Notes: generated by a model not told the origin, from the sequence alone. DNA of 37,500 nt from Trachelipus rathkii (GCA_015478945.1 JABUQX010116915.1:2501-40000), one strand, 5' to 3'. Counted from the first letter of the stretch, positions 1 through 14,116 are shown. Numbers and translations: made by a program.

Positions 1-1242
1 GTTATAAATCCAACGGAGTGGTTCCCTGCGGATTTCCGGCCAATTGTTAATGCCTCTCTGTGAGAAGACTCTCAGCACTCTTCGAGACTTAAGTTATGAA
101 TATGGGACTTGGCAAGTGTACACTTTCATTCTCGCAGCAATAATGACTGGCTGTATTTTTACTTTATAAGGGGAGGTTCAGAACTGAGGAGGGAGTGACC
201 TTAGTTCGAATTTCTTTGAGTTTATAGAGTTACTCTCGTGATGGAGGGCTTGAATGCAGTTGTGATGCGAGATTACATTCTTATTTGTTATTTCACTCTG
301 CTTATGTCACATTAACACTGAGTGGTAGATTTTAATGTTAACTTCTGCGTAATACTGTTTATTAGGGCTGCGGTAATATTAGGCCATTACTGTTGGTTCT
401 CGTACTCTCCAGTCATCTGGACACCAAGGTAGGACATTCAATATTCCGACTTCATAATTTATGGAACCGATACTAGTTCAATGTCAGGTCAACAATCACA
501 GTATTGCCCGCCAGACGCGCAATGGGAAGCCGTCAGTGAGGATTTGTAAGTAATTTATACATAGAAGCCATTGAAAATGATTAGAAAAACTTCGTAATCA
601 CAGGATCATTGGAACGCCGAGAACCATTCTATGGCGACACGATTCTCTATGCATGTCATTAATGTTTCTAAGTATTTGCACTACTTGACGCCATAAAAAT
701 TAGTTGTTTGCAGATAAGGTTTTGTGCAAGATTCTACCATCCCTATATAATCCATTCGCTTGTAAACAAGAATACAGTGGCTAGTGTAAAGGAATTATGA
801 CAGATGTCCTCGGGCACAGTTTTGTGCGCGATCTGGTTCTATAGTTTTTGCGGTAATTGACTCGGCCACTGAGATCTTTTGGATGTTGACCTGTCTGGTG
901 TGATCTACGAGAATAATCTTACGCCAGACGCCAAATAAAAAATCACTCCCGCATCCAACTCCTCACATGACAAACTCACTGAGAATATATATGAGTAGAT
1001 ACTCGTAATCACGTTTTCGTCCATAACGGCGGACTGTGGGTGGGACGTTATTGACTTGAGCGGCTTTTATTCTATTGATTGTTACTTATCCCACTACACA
1101 AGGAGGGGAGTTGTGGTTTACTATACTATATAAAAGTCGATATGTAAATTTCTTAAAATATTGTATACTATGAGCGTATTGACCGATTAAATTCGCCCCA
1201 TAATCTGCTGCGGCTGCTTTAATAATAATCATTAGTTTGTGA
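1..1242. other. Mixed-composition DNA without a recognisable gene
   Basis: This stretch has the most balanced base composition of the left end and no strong strand bias. All six frames are broken by stops at short intervals and I recognise no domain. It contains a small hairpin at 61-74 (five-base arms around a four-base loop). The octamer ccagacgc occurs twice (near 511 and 924). It could be unique intergenic DNA or an old unrecognised repeat. Confidence 0.5.
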
Positions 1243-1244
1243 GT

Positions 1245-1245
1245 A

Positions 1246-1282
<37 letters not shown>

Positions 1283-1310
1283 ATAATATATATAATATAT
1301 ATATATATAG
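1245..1310. repeat. Imperfect (TA)n microsatellite
   Basis: The tract is almost entirely alternating TA, with a few single-base interruptions that create TTA or AAT steps. It is the first of many such tracts in the window. The apparent 94-codon minus-strand frame that spans it is mostly Tyr-Ile alternation produced by the TA repeat and should not be read as a gene. Confidence 0.9.
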
Positions 1311-3430
1311 GTGGCCGCGTATATATTTGTAAATTGACCTTTTAGTGCGTAATTCATCTATTCTTTCCATCGTGAGTTATGGCTGTGCGCACCTTAGAGG
1401 AATCACCCCAGGTTGCTCGAGACGACCCTTGACCTTAATAGGAGTACTTGAGCGGATGCTCAATGCATCACCGCGTCACCTCAGAGAATGAATACAATTC
1501 TGTGAGATAAGAAGCAATATAAGGCTCAATTACATATTACAGTCGATAATACCATTATATTTAGTTTATTAGAATAAAGTAGATAAGAAGTGGAAATAGC
1601 GGTGGTCTAGATAACAAGGACCCCTAATCATCGCGTGAGCTACGCGACATCCCGCAAGCTAGGGTTATTTAGGTTTTTGAGTATTAGCTTGGCAGAGCTC
1701 ATTTTATTAGCTATATAGGTGATATATAGATATCGCTATGCTCATATATGTATATATATATATATATATTATATATGAGTATATTTTAATAGCGGGACCA
1801 GGTAAATACGATCCTAAAGGAATTTGGATAGTATCTAATAAGGAATTTAAATATCAAAGACGAATAGTTGTGTTATATATCTAAACTGATTACTATTATA
1901 TAGTTAGGAGAAGTTACCTTATGTTTAAGGTTAATTCTATACCCTCACTCACCAGGAATAAAGGGGGTTAGAAGTTAATTAAAAGTTATTTGAGATTTGA
2001 GATTTTAATTTAACAGAGTCACACATTACCATAAGGGTGGCTAGGAAAGGTTATTGAATTCACCTTATAAGTATATACATAAATAACCGGAGTTAAGCGA
2101 GATATCTAGATTTAATAAGATCAGCTAAGCTCAGATCATATTATGATAATTATACACTATAATCTGGAAGCTAAATGTATAAGACTTAGAGTATGGTCAA
2201 GTTTATATACGTCGGAATGAATAAGTGATAAATTCTTGCCGTACTATCAATTAGAGTGACCATGAGTTTTTTTGATAGCAGGGAACTGGGGAAATAGGGG
2301 TATAGATTTATAGTTGAAATGAGTATTCCTTATAGCTACCCTATCTCTTATATTTAGTCCATACCATTCTTATTCTATAGAAATATTATAACGGTGTAAT
2401 TTAATCAGATAGGTGTATTGAAAGAAGTATCTACGATGAGATACATAGTGATATATATAAAGTATTTCCATTACTAAAACAATATAACATTATCTATTGG
2501 TGTACTCATGTTTTAATATTAGTTGTAGACATAAGTTCTACTCGAAATTAAGAGTAATAGCCACTAGACACATATATTATCCCTATTTGAAAAGGAAAAG
2601 TAGTCTATTAGATGAGTATATGAATATTATATATGTGATGGTGTCTATTAGAGACAATTGTCTCTGGACTGGAGGTATTATAATGTTAGAATGAGTGTGA
2701 ATATCAAGATTGAGAGGGAGGTTTGAGAATATAGCGTGGTTCATCGTGACGAGGATAGGGGAAACAATAATACCTGTGGGCCAGGGTAGTTACATACACC
2801 AAGTAGATTTATTAAGGAGTTATGTTAATGACCTTCTTTTATTAATAGGTGAAGTAGTAAGTATCTTCAGATTATTTGTGAAGAGCTTCACATTGAATAC
2901 GAGATATATAAGTTAATATAAGGTTTCAAATAATATTCATAAGTTTCACAAATAATTATTATGTTGGTATTCGATATTAGTCATTAATATAGAATGAAGT
3001 CAAACCCAAATGTCTTTCATGAGTGAGTAGTTTTATATAATTAGTGATGAATTGAGGAATCTTGACTATATATGAGCTAAGTTAAGTATATCAGATAATC
3101 AAGAAAATTATTGTGATATATAGCGGATTGATGGATAGTTGTCACTCATTATAATCCATGAGAAATATTGAGTGGGAATGTAGTGTTACCTATACTATAT
3201 ATATATATATATATAATTATATATACTAGTGAGGAACGGTTGTTCATCTAATTATGAGATAAGGTAGTATGGGGTCCGCGTATCTAAAGGTAGTTCACTA
3301 CATATAATGGGACATCCACACTGTGAAATTTGATGAGGTAACAAGTTCGTACTGGAGACTATTTGAGTACTATAGTTAATTATCGTTCGATGGGATTGAG
3401 ATATATTTGGGAGATTGGACGAATTTAGTT

Positions 3431-3460
3431 AGAAAGGGGCCTCTGGGTATTACCCCTTCT
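3431..3460. other. Short GC hairpin
   Basis: The arms agaaagggg and ccccttct pair with one bulged A around a 13-base loop. It is a small GC cluster in an otherwise AT-rich block. There is no T-run after it and no gene before it, so I do not call it a terminator. Confidence 0.4.
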
Positions 3461-5249
3461 AATGTCCTCACAAATAAGCAAATACTAGTATAGTCGACTT
3501 ATATTTATACGTGTAGTACAGTTATTTGTGAGACCATATGTGATGATACACTCACTAAGTTCCATTCGACTACTTTCTTCACGAGGAAGCGCTCACAGAG
3601 TATTTATTAAGAAAGGAGTGTGGATTCAATTCACAATCAAGTACTCTACTCAATTATTGAGGAGCTTGTTTCCATTTCATCTGTTAGATTATTAGATCCC
3701 TAATGGGGAGCTGAGCTGATGATGTAGAGAGAATTACAGTAAGATAAGAATTTATTAGGAAGTACATCGGTAAAGAGTACTCACTAGAGCTATCTAACTT
3801 AGCACAACTATATACCTATATATTTTTAGAAAAATAAAGCGTAGTAGTTATTCTATATGGCTAAGGTTATGACATATACGATGTCATTGACTAGGAGTTG
3901 CATTGTAACATTCATTAATTCAAGTTAATTTGAATATGTCCTTATGTAAGTGGCCTTATGGCGAAGTGAGTGTCTCTTCTGAGTTTACATTTGTTACGTC
4001 TGGGTATATAGTATTGATTTTTAGTTTAAATAAAAATAGGTATAACAGCTCTATACTATGTATAATTTATTATATAAATACGAATAATTTTTAGCTTATT
4101 GGTGAGATATTATTTCATTTTATCTTTTGACCTTTGGGGGACATATATTTATTACAGGAAATTATTGAGTATACGTGGGAAGGTGAATAAGAGATACATA
4201 AGAGACATAGTCTTACTAATAAGTTTATGGAGATAACTCATACTAGTGGAGGTAGGCAAATTAGGAATATGATGTGTCTTGCAAGTATAAGTAAAAGTTA
4301 TTTTCCAAAGATTTTATGTTGGAATGAAACCGTCAGTTTTAACTATATTTATGAGTGACTGTTTATGTTTATGAATATATATATAGTTACTGTAAACCGT
4401 GAGATATAGGGTTTATTAAATAGGCTTATTATTTGGACAGAAGATTGAGGATAAAGGAGCTTATGCTTTTTATTTTTCATTATTGAAGCGAGTCGGTGGC
4501 GTGTGACTATAAATAATGAGCAGATGGGATAACAGACTATGTCATGAGTTTATCTAATATGTAGATTGGAGGAGGAGTTTATATCTCTGACTGGGATTGA
4601 TAATTATGTATTTAGGAGTGAGTGGATATTAGCACGTATTGGAGTAAGAGTGGGGTGCAGCAGTAGATTGAGTTGGACTCAGATAGGAATTACGTTTGAG
4701 GTCTTGTAGGATAATATTTATTTCAATCAAGCTTAGTACTAAATGTGCATCGTATCTCTATCTAGCTCATTATTATTAGTATGTATGGTGCATAATTCCA
4801 GACTCCTGTTCTCAAATTTATATAAGGTAAAAACATAGCGAGTGGACATTATGGAATATTAGGGACACCTATCTGTGGAGGAGGAGTGTTGGGTATCTTC
4901 TCCTAGTCTTATTTCCTATAGCGAGGTTAGAGCAAAGTGCCGGATTAATAAATAATTATCAACCAGGGAAAAGTGTGAATAAATTTTCCGCAAGGACTAT
5001 GGTGTACCTAATATTTCATAAACTAGAAGTTCTCCACAGATACACTACTGTGAGTATATAGGTGCACGGAGCGAGTGATGTGTGAGATTCATTTAAAACG
5101 GTGAGATTTAGAACTATATTTGGCGAGACGATGCGTGGTGTACGGAAGTGTCAGGGAGGGTACTCGAGGCTCGCTGACGAGACCAACTACACTCCTTGTA
5201 TAGAAAGTCCCTCTATTGGAGAAGAATTATACAATTGTAAGTGGGACCG

Positions 5250-5470
5250 AACTAAGGAGTAAAATAATAAGGAAAAGATGAAATTGGAAATTTTTTATCA
5301 CCTGTTCAGAAGAAAGTGTGGAAAGAAAAGAAATAAAAATTTCTTTTTTTGTTGGAAACAGATAGATTTTGCTCTTTTCGGGATGAGAATATAAGTTAAA
5401 CAATGAATACCGGGAAATTGAAAAACGATGACATTCCTGACAGCAGCCTCTTTAGCTATTGGATTATATA
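5250..5470 (-). repeat. Dispersed repeat family F1, copy A
   Basis: Read on the minus strand, this segment aligns by eye with the + strand at 34947-35160. Shared landmarks appear in the same order: gctgtcag, then ttttcaa followed by tttcc, then cttatatt, then tcatcccgaaaa, then tctgtt-tccaacaaaa, a poly-A/T-rich patch, tttctttcc, gataaaa, and finally tttccttattatttt. I judge identity to be about three quarters, with small indels. Weaker similarity appears to continue to about 5095 on the minus-strand downstream side. One end of each copy abuts TA-rich DNA. No protein product is recognisable in either copy. It is probably a fragment of an old transposable element, class unknown. Confidence 0.75.
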
Positions 5471-6320
5471 CTAGTAATATATAAATATAGTATATATATA
5501 TTATTAGGTATTATCTAGCCATATTACTAGGATTTGGGTTTGGTCCGGTCGGAACTATACAGGGGGGAATATATTTAATCAGTTATTGTACCTAGGTAAT
5601 TACTTTTTTCCTTGTGATATTGTGAAGATTTTCACTACCATGATGACAGACTGTAATCTTTATCGTCTATTTCTGTTATCAATTATACACACGTTAATAT
5701 TGAGTGCCTTTAAATGTGGTATTCTTAATTTATCATATCGGGATAGATAATATATATAAGGAATCTCGCAGAGACCGTTTATAGGGATGACGACGTATAA
5801 TAATATAGAACTTATGATATATCAGTGAGTCAGTGCTTAGTTAAGTAGAATTGAGTAATATCACTAATATATATTCTCATATTATTATAGTAGACTTGAG
5901 GTAAAGGATATCTATTCAACGCCCTATAAAAGCTTTATATTCCAAGTGCATACTAGAAGAATTGGTACTGTTATGCTATGAGTAAAGAAGCTTTGAGGAT
6001 AGTTATAGTAATCTGAATAATATGTTGTATAATCATATCGGGAAATGAATTATATATATATAGTATTTGCTGATTATCCATTACCTGGAGTGAGGGTGCA
6101 TAGCTATATGGATAGTATAATACGAATGAATAACTGAGACTGTTGAGACCGAGTGAGGCTAACCTATTTTTGCGGGATTGCCCCGACGTTTAGGGCAACT
6201 ATGGGATTTAGCGGTGGAGCGTGCCAATAGTGACGACATGAATTAGTCATATACGTGAGGAGACAATATATATTATCATATATATATAGAAATATATATA
6301 TATAGGAGCAGTAATATGAT

Positions 6321-6339
6321 ACCTTTGGTATACCAAGGT
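6321..6339. other. Near-perfect palindrome
   Basis: The sequence acctttggtataccaaggt is an inverted repeat centred on gtatac with one unpaired base. It stands out from its TA-rich surroundings, but nothing around it suggests a regulatory role. Confidence 0.4.
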
Positions 6340-7129
6340 GAAGTTGGGGGACCGCTAGATCATTATTACGTACAAGGTCAAATCAATAAAAGTAAGTAAA
6401 GTTTTCCATTTTTAATCGGTATATATCCCAGTTCAGGGTTATAATCTCACTTTAAAATCCATATATCTAATTTCCGAGGACATATCGTAAGTTATAATCC
6501 AATTATATAGTATGTAATATTATAATTAAAGGGGTCCCCCCTCATGATGTTACGACTATGATGGATTTTGTATGCCGGAGGACGGTCCTAGCGGCGGGGT
6601 AAGCACTAACTTATTATATTATTATAAGATGTTCTAAAGGGGTCAAGTGAGGAAAAAGTGAATCACCCACCTGGATGTCTAGGGTCTAGTGTGCTAATAC
6701 TAGAGAAATACAACAATCACTATAAGGGTATGATATGAGCGGTATACTACAACTACTTCTATATACACATATAGTATATATTGACGCTACGATAAGAATT
6801 GCTCTCTCGTCTGCGGTGTATAGTTTATAGATTGACAGTGTCATATTTGGTCATGTTTCTAATTTTCACTATTCATCAAATAGTACATTTAGAGAATATA
6901 CATATTTGAAATATATATATCATTAAGTAGTCACAACATAGAACTGAGACCGACTTTTTATAGTACCTGCACTTGAGGAGATAGTGGGCCGGTGCGTGTG
7001 TTATTTATTATTCATCTATTATTACCGTTATTCATCTAGTGTCCCATCAGCATACCAAGAGCCTCTATCTATCTATATATATTATTATTATCTATTATTA
7101 TTCAATCATGAGTATGACGTGTATTTACA

Positions 7130-7680
7130 GTATACTTGAGTGTGGGATTATTTTACTTATAATAATTAATAATTATATATTATTTTTATTATTTATATAT
7201 TATATATTATTTATCATTCATTATTTATAATTTATTATTCTATTATCATTTATCTTTAATTATATAATGATCTATGGGTTTGAAAATTTAATTATGAATT
7301 AATAAATTATTTTTTTTTAATTCGTTTATCATTTATTACTATTATCTTATTAATTCAAATTTTCCATATTAATCATTTACATTACTAATTATTATTTTAT
7401 TATATTAATTTTAAATATATTATTACATTATTATTTATTACTTATTATAAATTATTATTATTATTATTATTAATATATTATTATTTATTAATTATTTCAT
7501 ATTATATTTAATTTTATTATATTTTTGACTATTTATGTTATTTTTTAATATTATTTGTTATATTATTTATTATTTTATTTTATTTATTCTTATTATTATA
7601 TAATTTATTTATTATATTTAATTTATTACTTATTATTTTAATTTATATGGAAATTTTCTGTTTCTATTTCTAGTAATATA
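7130..7680. repeat. ATT/TTA-rich low-complexity tract
   Basis: About 550 bases consist of degenerate ATT, TTA and TTTA repeats with almost no G or C. It looks like a worn trinucleotide microsatellite. The short frames across it are low-complexity Ile/Tyr/Leu runs. Confidence 0.85.
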
Positions 7681-8149
7681 ATTATTGGATTGTTATTATA
7701 TGTACTCCTATGTGGATTTTTATCCGTGAGTTCCCTATCATCGTGGATTTTATTCTCGGACCTGTATTATTATATAATTACTACTTACCGGGTATGTTGT
7801 TGCTATGTTTTTGCTGAGGGTGTAGGTGTCTACTAGGATGACCGGGGTCGGTTTGGCTATACGGATTTCTGAGGGGATACCGGTGGGTGCAAGTTAGAAT
7901 AACGGGATTCATGTTGCGGATTCATGCTCTATTCATTGCGTATATCTATAGGTGACTCATGGAGGATTTTTTTTACTAATGTACTCCACATCACTATTAT
8001 ATACCTCATTCCTATTCTCCATAAACATCTATACAAGGTTAGCTTGGTGTAAGTTATTCATCAGTGCATCCCTAATAGCTCACATTATATATATGGGAAT
8101 TATAGGTTTTACTCAAATTATCATTACTATAGAATTTAGATAATATATT
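7681..8149. other. Unassigned AT-rich spacer between two low-complexity tracts
   Basis: This stretch has somewhat more G and C than its flanks and no recognisable coding or RNA feature. A 63-codon frame at 7952-8143 is hydrophobic but resembles nothing I know. I treat it as chance. Confidence 0.4.
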
Positions 8150-8234
8150 ATTCATAAATTATCATATAATATCTCAAAATTAAATTAATTATATAATATA
8201 TATAATATATTATATAATATATATAATATATTAT

Positions 8235-8277
<43 letters not shown>

Positions 8278-8440
8278 ATTATATATATTATAATATTATA
8301 ATCAATATTATATATATATATATAATTTTATATATATATATATTATATATATCTATATTATATATTATTATTAATATATATATATATATTATAATATAAT
8401 TAATATATATTATAATTAATAATATATATATATATATAGG
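8150..8440. repeat. (TA)n / (AAT)n microsatellite cluster
   Basis: TA alternation interrupted by ATT and AAT steps runs for nearly 300 bases. The 60-codon minus-strand frame here is a Tyr-Ile artefact of the repeat. Confidence 0.9.
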
Positions 8441-8599
8441 TAAACTATTATTATCTGTTATTATATTCATATACGTACATTACCGTCAAGGTTTAGATTA
8501 TTTATATTATATTTATTTTATTTATTTTTTTATATATTATTTCTTGTTATATAATATGTTCACTATAGAATCATTTACTATGGTAAAGGACATGATTCA

Positions 8600-9960
8600 A
8601 CAATATATAGTGCAACACATTTGGACCTGTTACGATAAGCGGATTGCTTGGACTCTGTCATATGTGTTATTACATGCTGAGTGATATGGGTTGAGTAGAT
8701 TATATATTTTGTAATAAAGGCTAGACATAGAGAAAGGGTTGGAAAGAGACTGAAGAATATGAAAACTTCTTATGGGAAACATGGCATACTTGAGCGAATG
8801 GTTCCAAATTAATTGAAGCCAGGTTATCATTGTTTAAGTCGTTCATCGATATTGTAAGAAAATAATATTTTATTTTACACCAATACTTTTGATATATCGG
8901 TATATTTTATTTAAAAAATTTGTTTATTTAATATTTGTATTCGAAGTAGTTATTTCTTCAGAAGAGGGTAATTAACACACTACAGAAGGATAAACAATTA
9001 ATCGTCCCCACGTGCAGACAATGATTTACGGATATCTTTAACCAGGACTATCTCTTAGAGAGCAGCCGATACCAGGGTAATTTGTCATATTCAAGTCTAC
9101 CCAGTCTTATCTGGAGAGAGGTCTTCGAGGTGGAATCTCACTAAAATACCCGCTCCCTTTCTGTTTTGAGAGGATCATTGTAAAGAGAGTTGGTGGGAAT
9201 CGAGTGGCTCGTTTTTCTAAAACTGTATCCACACTTCCTTCTTTCGGGGGAGTAATACAAAATAGATTCCTCCCCCACTCTACTCTCTCTCATGTGCGGT
9301 CGACGTTATTTTGTGGTCGCAGAGAAAGGGGCAATACACTATGTATTTACAGACGAAGTTATCAGGTAAAATGAAAAAAAAAAGAAATTAATTTCATTAT
9401 ATAATTAAATATAATATAATAATTAGTAATAACGATGTATTACGGATTAATGATTTGGAAATGTTTCCTCGCGTCATAATCATAACTGTAAAGATCTAAT
9501 TTCTCGCATGGTTTATACGCGGCGACAGGGCACTATGATAACCCGGTCCTTCCCTTTTGCTTCGCATTACTCCTTTTGGACCAGTCGTATTGTGCTATCT
9601 TATGCGCCCTAGAAAACAAGCTTACCTATTCACTAGATGAAAGCTCCCTATGGAAGGCGGGAGAATTATTGTAGCCATTACCGGCATTGGGGATGATAGA
9701 TGCTAGTCATACTTACTTGTAATTGAGGTTTGCGTTCAGAGAGTATCCGCTTCGCCTCGGCATTTGACGGTTTAAATTCGAGGACTGGCATCTCTCCATA
9801 TTTCACACGTATTGCGATACCGAAGAAATTTCGGACTTATATGGTAGGTGGTATATTCTTATTGTGGTTTAGAGTTATTTCGGGCCAAGTAAATTGTGCA
9901 GCAGACGATCTTGGACCATGGTTTTGAGTCATTTAGCGCCACTGGAGACTTCCTTCCGCG
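8600..9960. other. Mixed-composition island, no recognisable gene
   Basis: Between two AT-rich blocks the composition becomes mixed and complex. The frames here (up to about 66 codons on either strand) carry no motif I recognise. There is an A-rich run followed by a small palindrome gaaattaatttc near 9380-9391. It could be a worn transposable element or unique intergenic sequence. Confidence 0.4.
9246..9276. other. GC hairpin with seven-base arms
   Basis: Perfect arms gggggag (9246-9252) and ctccccc (9270-9276) flank a 17-base AT-rich loop. It lies in the mixed island, with no neighbouring gene to assign it to. Confidence 0.45.
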
Positions 9961-9984
9961 GTTGAGTGGATGTAATAATAATAG

Positions 9985-12035
9985 CATGCAAATTTATATA
10001 TATTATAATAATACAAAACTTGACAAGGTATCCATATAATCAATAAGGACCTATATATATATACTATATATTATATATATGAATATATATTATATATATA
10101 TATATTATATTATATATTAATATAATTAATTAATATATATTATATATATATAATAAATTGATATATATTATATATAATATTTATTAAATTAATACTATAA
10201 TATATATTATATATCATATTTATTATATATAATTTTTTATTATATTATTTAATATATATATTAATTATATATATTAATTATGGAATATAATTGGAATTTC
10301 ATATATAGATCATTTTGTATCATATATTAGGCTCATTAGCCCAGGGGAGATAGTTATAAATTAGATAATAAGTGGCTATTGATTGAAATATTTTAGGTAT
10401 ATAGCCTTATCCATAATATTTACTGTAGTAATGATATTATCTTGTAACAAGCCTTAAGATATACATCTCGAATATCTAGGCTCATGTATACTCAATTTAC
10501 TAGTAAAGTATTTGAGTATAAATCCCCTCTATCTCTACCAATAATATAATTTCACTAATCTTAGAATATATAATGAATATATTATTTTTGAGTTGTAAGT
10601 AATGGGCAACAGTTTTATATCCTCATGCTTCTATTAGTATTGTGAATTAGTGGTATTACTCCTTTAGTAAAATAATTACAATATATTTTTACTTATTATA
10701 TTGTATGATAAGAATTGTCCTATATTTATAATGGGGTCTTGATTATAAGGCAAATTTTATAAATATTATATATTTTAGGGAGTGAGTGAAAGATAAATTT
10801 ATCCTCAACGCTCATCATATTGTTTTATCTAACAGCTTGTGAGATCTTATTATCTGAGTCATAATTATTTATGGTTTCCAGTGTTATTACTATGAAATAA
10901 TACTATAGATTCTCCTCTGGTTAATTGATACATTGTTCTAATTATTAACTATCCAGATATATTCTCTTCACGGTGAATTAAGATATTTATTCCATTATAT
11001 TAATGAAAGGTAGATTGTTATAAATATTTATTGTGGATGATACTACTTAAGTTTTATATTATTTTTGTGTGCGATAATTTTAACTACTCTTATATATTAA
11101 ATAAGATCTTTGTACAATTGTTAATAAATATAAAAAACTATTATTAAAAAATAGAATGCATTAATTTAAAATAAATTTTGATGTTTGAGTTTATTATTAT
11201 GACAAATATCTATGTATATCAATATAGAATAATATAAATAAAATCTTTATAATCATAATATATATATTTAATATTTATATATATATATTAATATATATAT
11301 TATTATTATATATATATATATTATATATATTAATATTTTATATTATATATATATATTAATAAATTATATTATATATTATATATAATTATATATATATATA
11401 TATATTATATTTATATTATATATATATAATATATTATATATAAGACTATATTTATTGAATAATGTATTATAATATGAATTATTTTTTTACTCATATTTCT
11501 TAATAGCTAAGGAAGTTCTTAGTTATCCGGTTCTAGGTGACCCGTCATTTATAATACCGCTCATTATGGAAATTATTATTATTATTTATGTAAAATTACC
11601 AGGATAATATATCTCGATTTACCGGCCGGAACGAAAAAAATTTTTCACAAAGTTCTCGTGGCTTTAATTCAGAATTTCATTATATTTATTACGTTTGTTT
11701 TCAATTGATACCATAAAAGACATAATAATTATATGATTAATATTTTATATTTTATTATATAATTTATATTATTATTACTGTCATTCTTAATGGAAAAAAA
11801 ATTAAACTTAATCTACAAATAATTATTATTATGCTATAATATCAACTCGTCCAAATTTGTTTCTATTTTTAAGTTTGAAAAATAAACTTTAATGTTATTA
11901 GCCCAATTGTTGATACAAAGGTCCTATATGATATATACTTTACTATATACTATATAATATTATATTATTAATATATATATATATATTATTATATATGTAA
12001 TTATATAATATATATTATTATATTATCTTTACTTT
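9985..12035. repeat. Extended AT-rich block with TA microsatellites
   Basis: About 2 kb is almost entirely A and T. Clear TA tracts lie at roughly 10051-10300, 11255-11445 and 11940-12030. The intervening DNA at 10300-11250 and 11450-11940 is AT-rich but not strictly repetitive, and I see no gene in it. Confidence 0.8.
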
Positions 12036-13901
12036 TCTTACTATTCACCTTCCCTCTTTGCCCCAGAATGGGGGTATGAGTGCTTGAGTACTCATAGCTA
12101 TCGAGTGTAACAGCGTTAAGAGACTGAGACATAACAGTATAACGTACTAAAATAAGCTACCTGCACCTTCCACCTATAGCTCATACTACCTGAACCCTAA
12201 ATTCAATTATGCGTAAACGCTTTCGTCCCCAGACAGCAATCCGCCTATATATAAGATACTTGGAGGCCTATATATGATACTATAGTAGACGGAACCTATA
12301 TTACTACAGGTTAATATTAAAATCGTCATTTAAGAGGTTCATTTACCTGGTATACGGTGGGCCCAACTACTCACCAGTACCCCACATAATATCACCATAA
12401 CCTAACGCCATTCTCATATATCATCCTTCAATTAGCAAACCTTTATTACTCTAGTACCTCTGCTCAAAACTTACTAATTTCTCTTCTTCGTACTCATATT
12501 CGATTATATCCCCGACTCATCCTACATTTCTCATATCTCTATCGGTCTTCCCTCCAGACTGAGGTATCGGTTCCACAACTAATCATACCACTATGTAATA
12601 TCACTAATTTAGATATATCACTAGCTTTATAACAACACTCACCTACTTAATCAATTATATTCAAATTCACTTAATTATCCACATAGACATAAATACCATA
12701 CTCCCTAACTATAACCTAATTCGATTTTAATTTCTCTCATTTACCCTTTCCTTCACTGATCCCTAACATATACACTCTCTATACGTATATCTAATATATA
12801 TATATCCTTTATTATCATAATATCTTATCACTCTAAGCAACCTATTATATAAGCACTAACTCACCCTAATAAGTAATTGTGTACCATATCTGGAACACAT
12901 TGAACTTTCGATCTATAATACTTCTATAATTTATACTACAGACATATGAGTCTCACTAACAATACAATAATATATATACACAGGTATATAAACATATACT
13001 CTCTTCATGTAAGTGATAACCTATCACAAGCATCAAACTCTATAGACTTTAGTCCTTTAGTCATTTAACTCAAAATCGAATTATTATATAATTGCTAACC
13101 TAGCCATCATCTACTGCCAATTTAACTAACTTTCCTATATATCAACTACTCTGCATAAAATAAATCGTTACCTGATATATATCCCTATATCTATCTAATT
13201 ATATACCATACATAATATACTCACCTATACTATAAATTTAATTCTATAAAACTCAAGCCACTTTGTTTATAATATAGTTGACCTCAACCATACTATAACA
13301 CTTAAAACTTCTAACACTGAGTAAGAAGTGTCCTCTAACTCTCACAATCAAAACAATAAAACCTATTAAAACTATACTTTAAAATTCCACACGTATTTTA
13401 CTTTCAAGCCCCTCCTTTACATATATAATATATATATATATATATAATATATATATATATACATATCCCTGTCAATAAAATAATTTATTCATAATTATTC
13501 ATTACTCAAATACTATCATCCTTCAGATTCGCCACACAGACCAAATCATCCGCATATAATAGGTAGGCACCCTCCTAACTTCACTAAAAACCCTATCACT
13601 CAATATCCCCACAATTCTAACAACACCTTATTTCTCTATACCTAATCCCCACCTACAAAAATTCTTTCATAACCCATCCATTGATACAATATTGATATAA
13701 TTAACAAGGAAAGTAACAATAACACATACCCGAGTCGTTTATATATCTTGCATCTTAAATTAAACTACTTAAAGGAACCAATCACATTGACACCCTTTAT
13801 TCTTTGAGCGAGCACACACGAACAGGCTGGACCACCTGGTGATGTCGCCTTGACGAGAGCTCGGTTGCTTTGAAACTGTTCTTAAATCAAACTTTTTGGG
13901 T

Positions 13902-13985
13902 TGAAGGAATGGCTCAGTGGTAAAAGCGTCGAGTATATTTGTCTCAATTGCAACATCGCGGTGGTTTCAATCCCAGAGAAGGCAG
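13902..13985 (+). mobile_element. tRNA-like unit, probable head of a tRNA-derived SINE
   Basis: A perfect RNA polymerase III A box (tggctcagtgg, 13910-13920) is followed 42 bases later by a B-box-like sequence (ggtttcaatcc, 13963-13973) carrying one extra T. The D arm can pair as gct with agc, as in a tRNA. The anticodon and T stems do not pair properly, so it is not a working tRNA gene. About 40 bases further on comes the TA tract at 14026-14116, and a simple-repeat tail after a tRNA-like head is the usual layout of a SINE. Alternatives are a tRNA pseudogene or a chance pair of boxes. Confidence 0.45.
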
Positions 13986-14021
13986 TATTTATTTACCTTT
14001 CTCTTTATATGTTCTTTGTTT

Positions 14022-14059
14022 GTATTATATATATACTATATATAATATATTATAATATA

Positions 14060-14107
<48 letters not shown>

Positions 14108-14116
14108 TATATATAC
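14022..14116. repeat. (TA)n microsatellite
   Basis: Nearly pure TA alternation of about 90 bases lies just downstream of the tRNA-like unit. It could be the tail of that element. Confidence 0.9.

Larger units (their letters stand above)
1500..6950. other. G-rich, C-poor strand-asymmetric AT block
   Basis: For more than 5 kb the + strand is rich in A, T and G but conspicuously short of C. Words such as gagtata, gtgag, tagtga and ggag recur throughout. No frame is open long enough to suggest a gene, and the frames of 60-70 codons near 2497-2916 have no recognisable protein features. Short TA tracts sit at about 1745-1780, 3197-3226, 5475-5505 and 6255-6304. The mirror-image bias appears at 12.04-17.3 and 23.3-27.9 kb. 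What is seen is the skew; a decayed satellite or long-term strand-biased mutation are both inferences. Confidence 0.6.

Noticed and set aside
1086..1370. 94-codon minus-strand frame.
   Set aside because: Its core is Tyr-Ile alternation produced by a TA microsatellite.
9730..9927. The frame reads AADD near 9900, resembling a polymerase catalytic box.
   Set aside because: No other reverse transcriptase motif lies around it, and the flanking residues do not fit the family.
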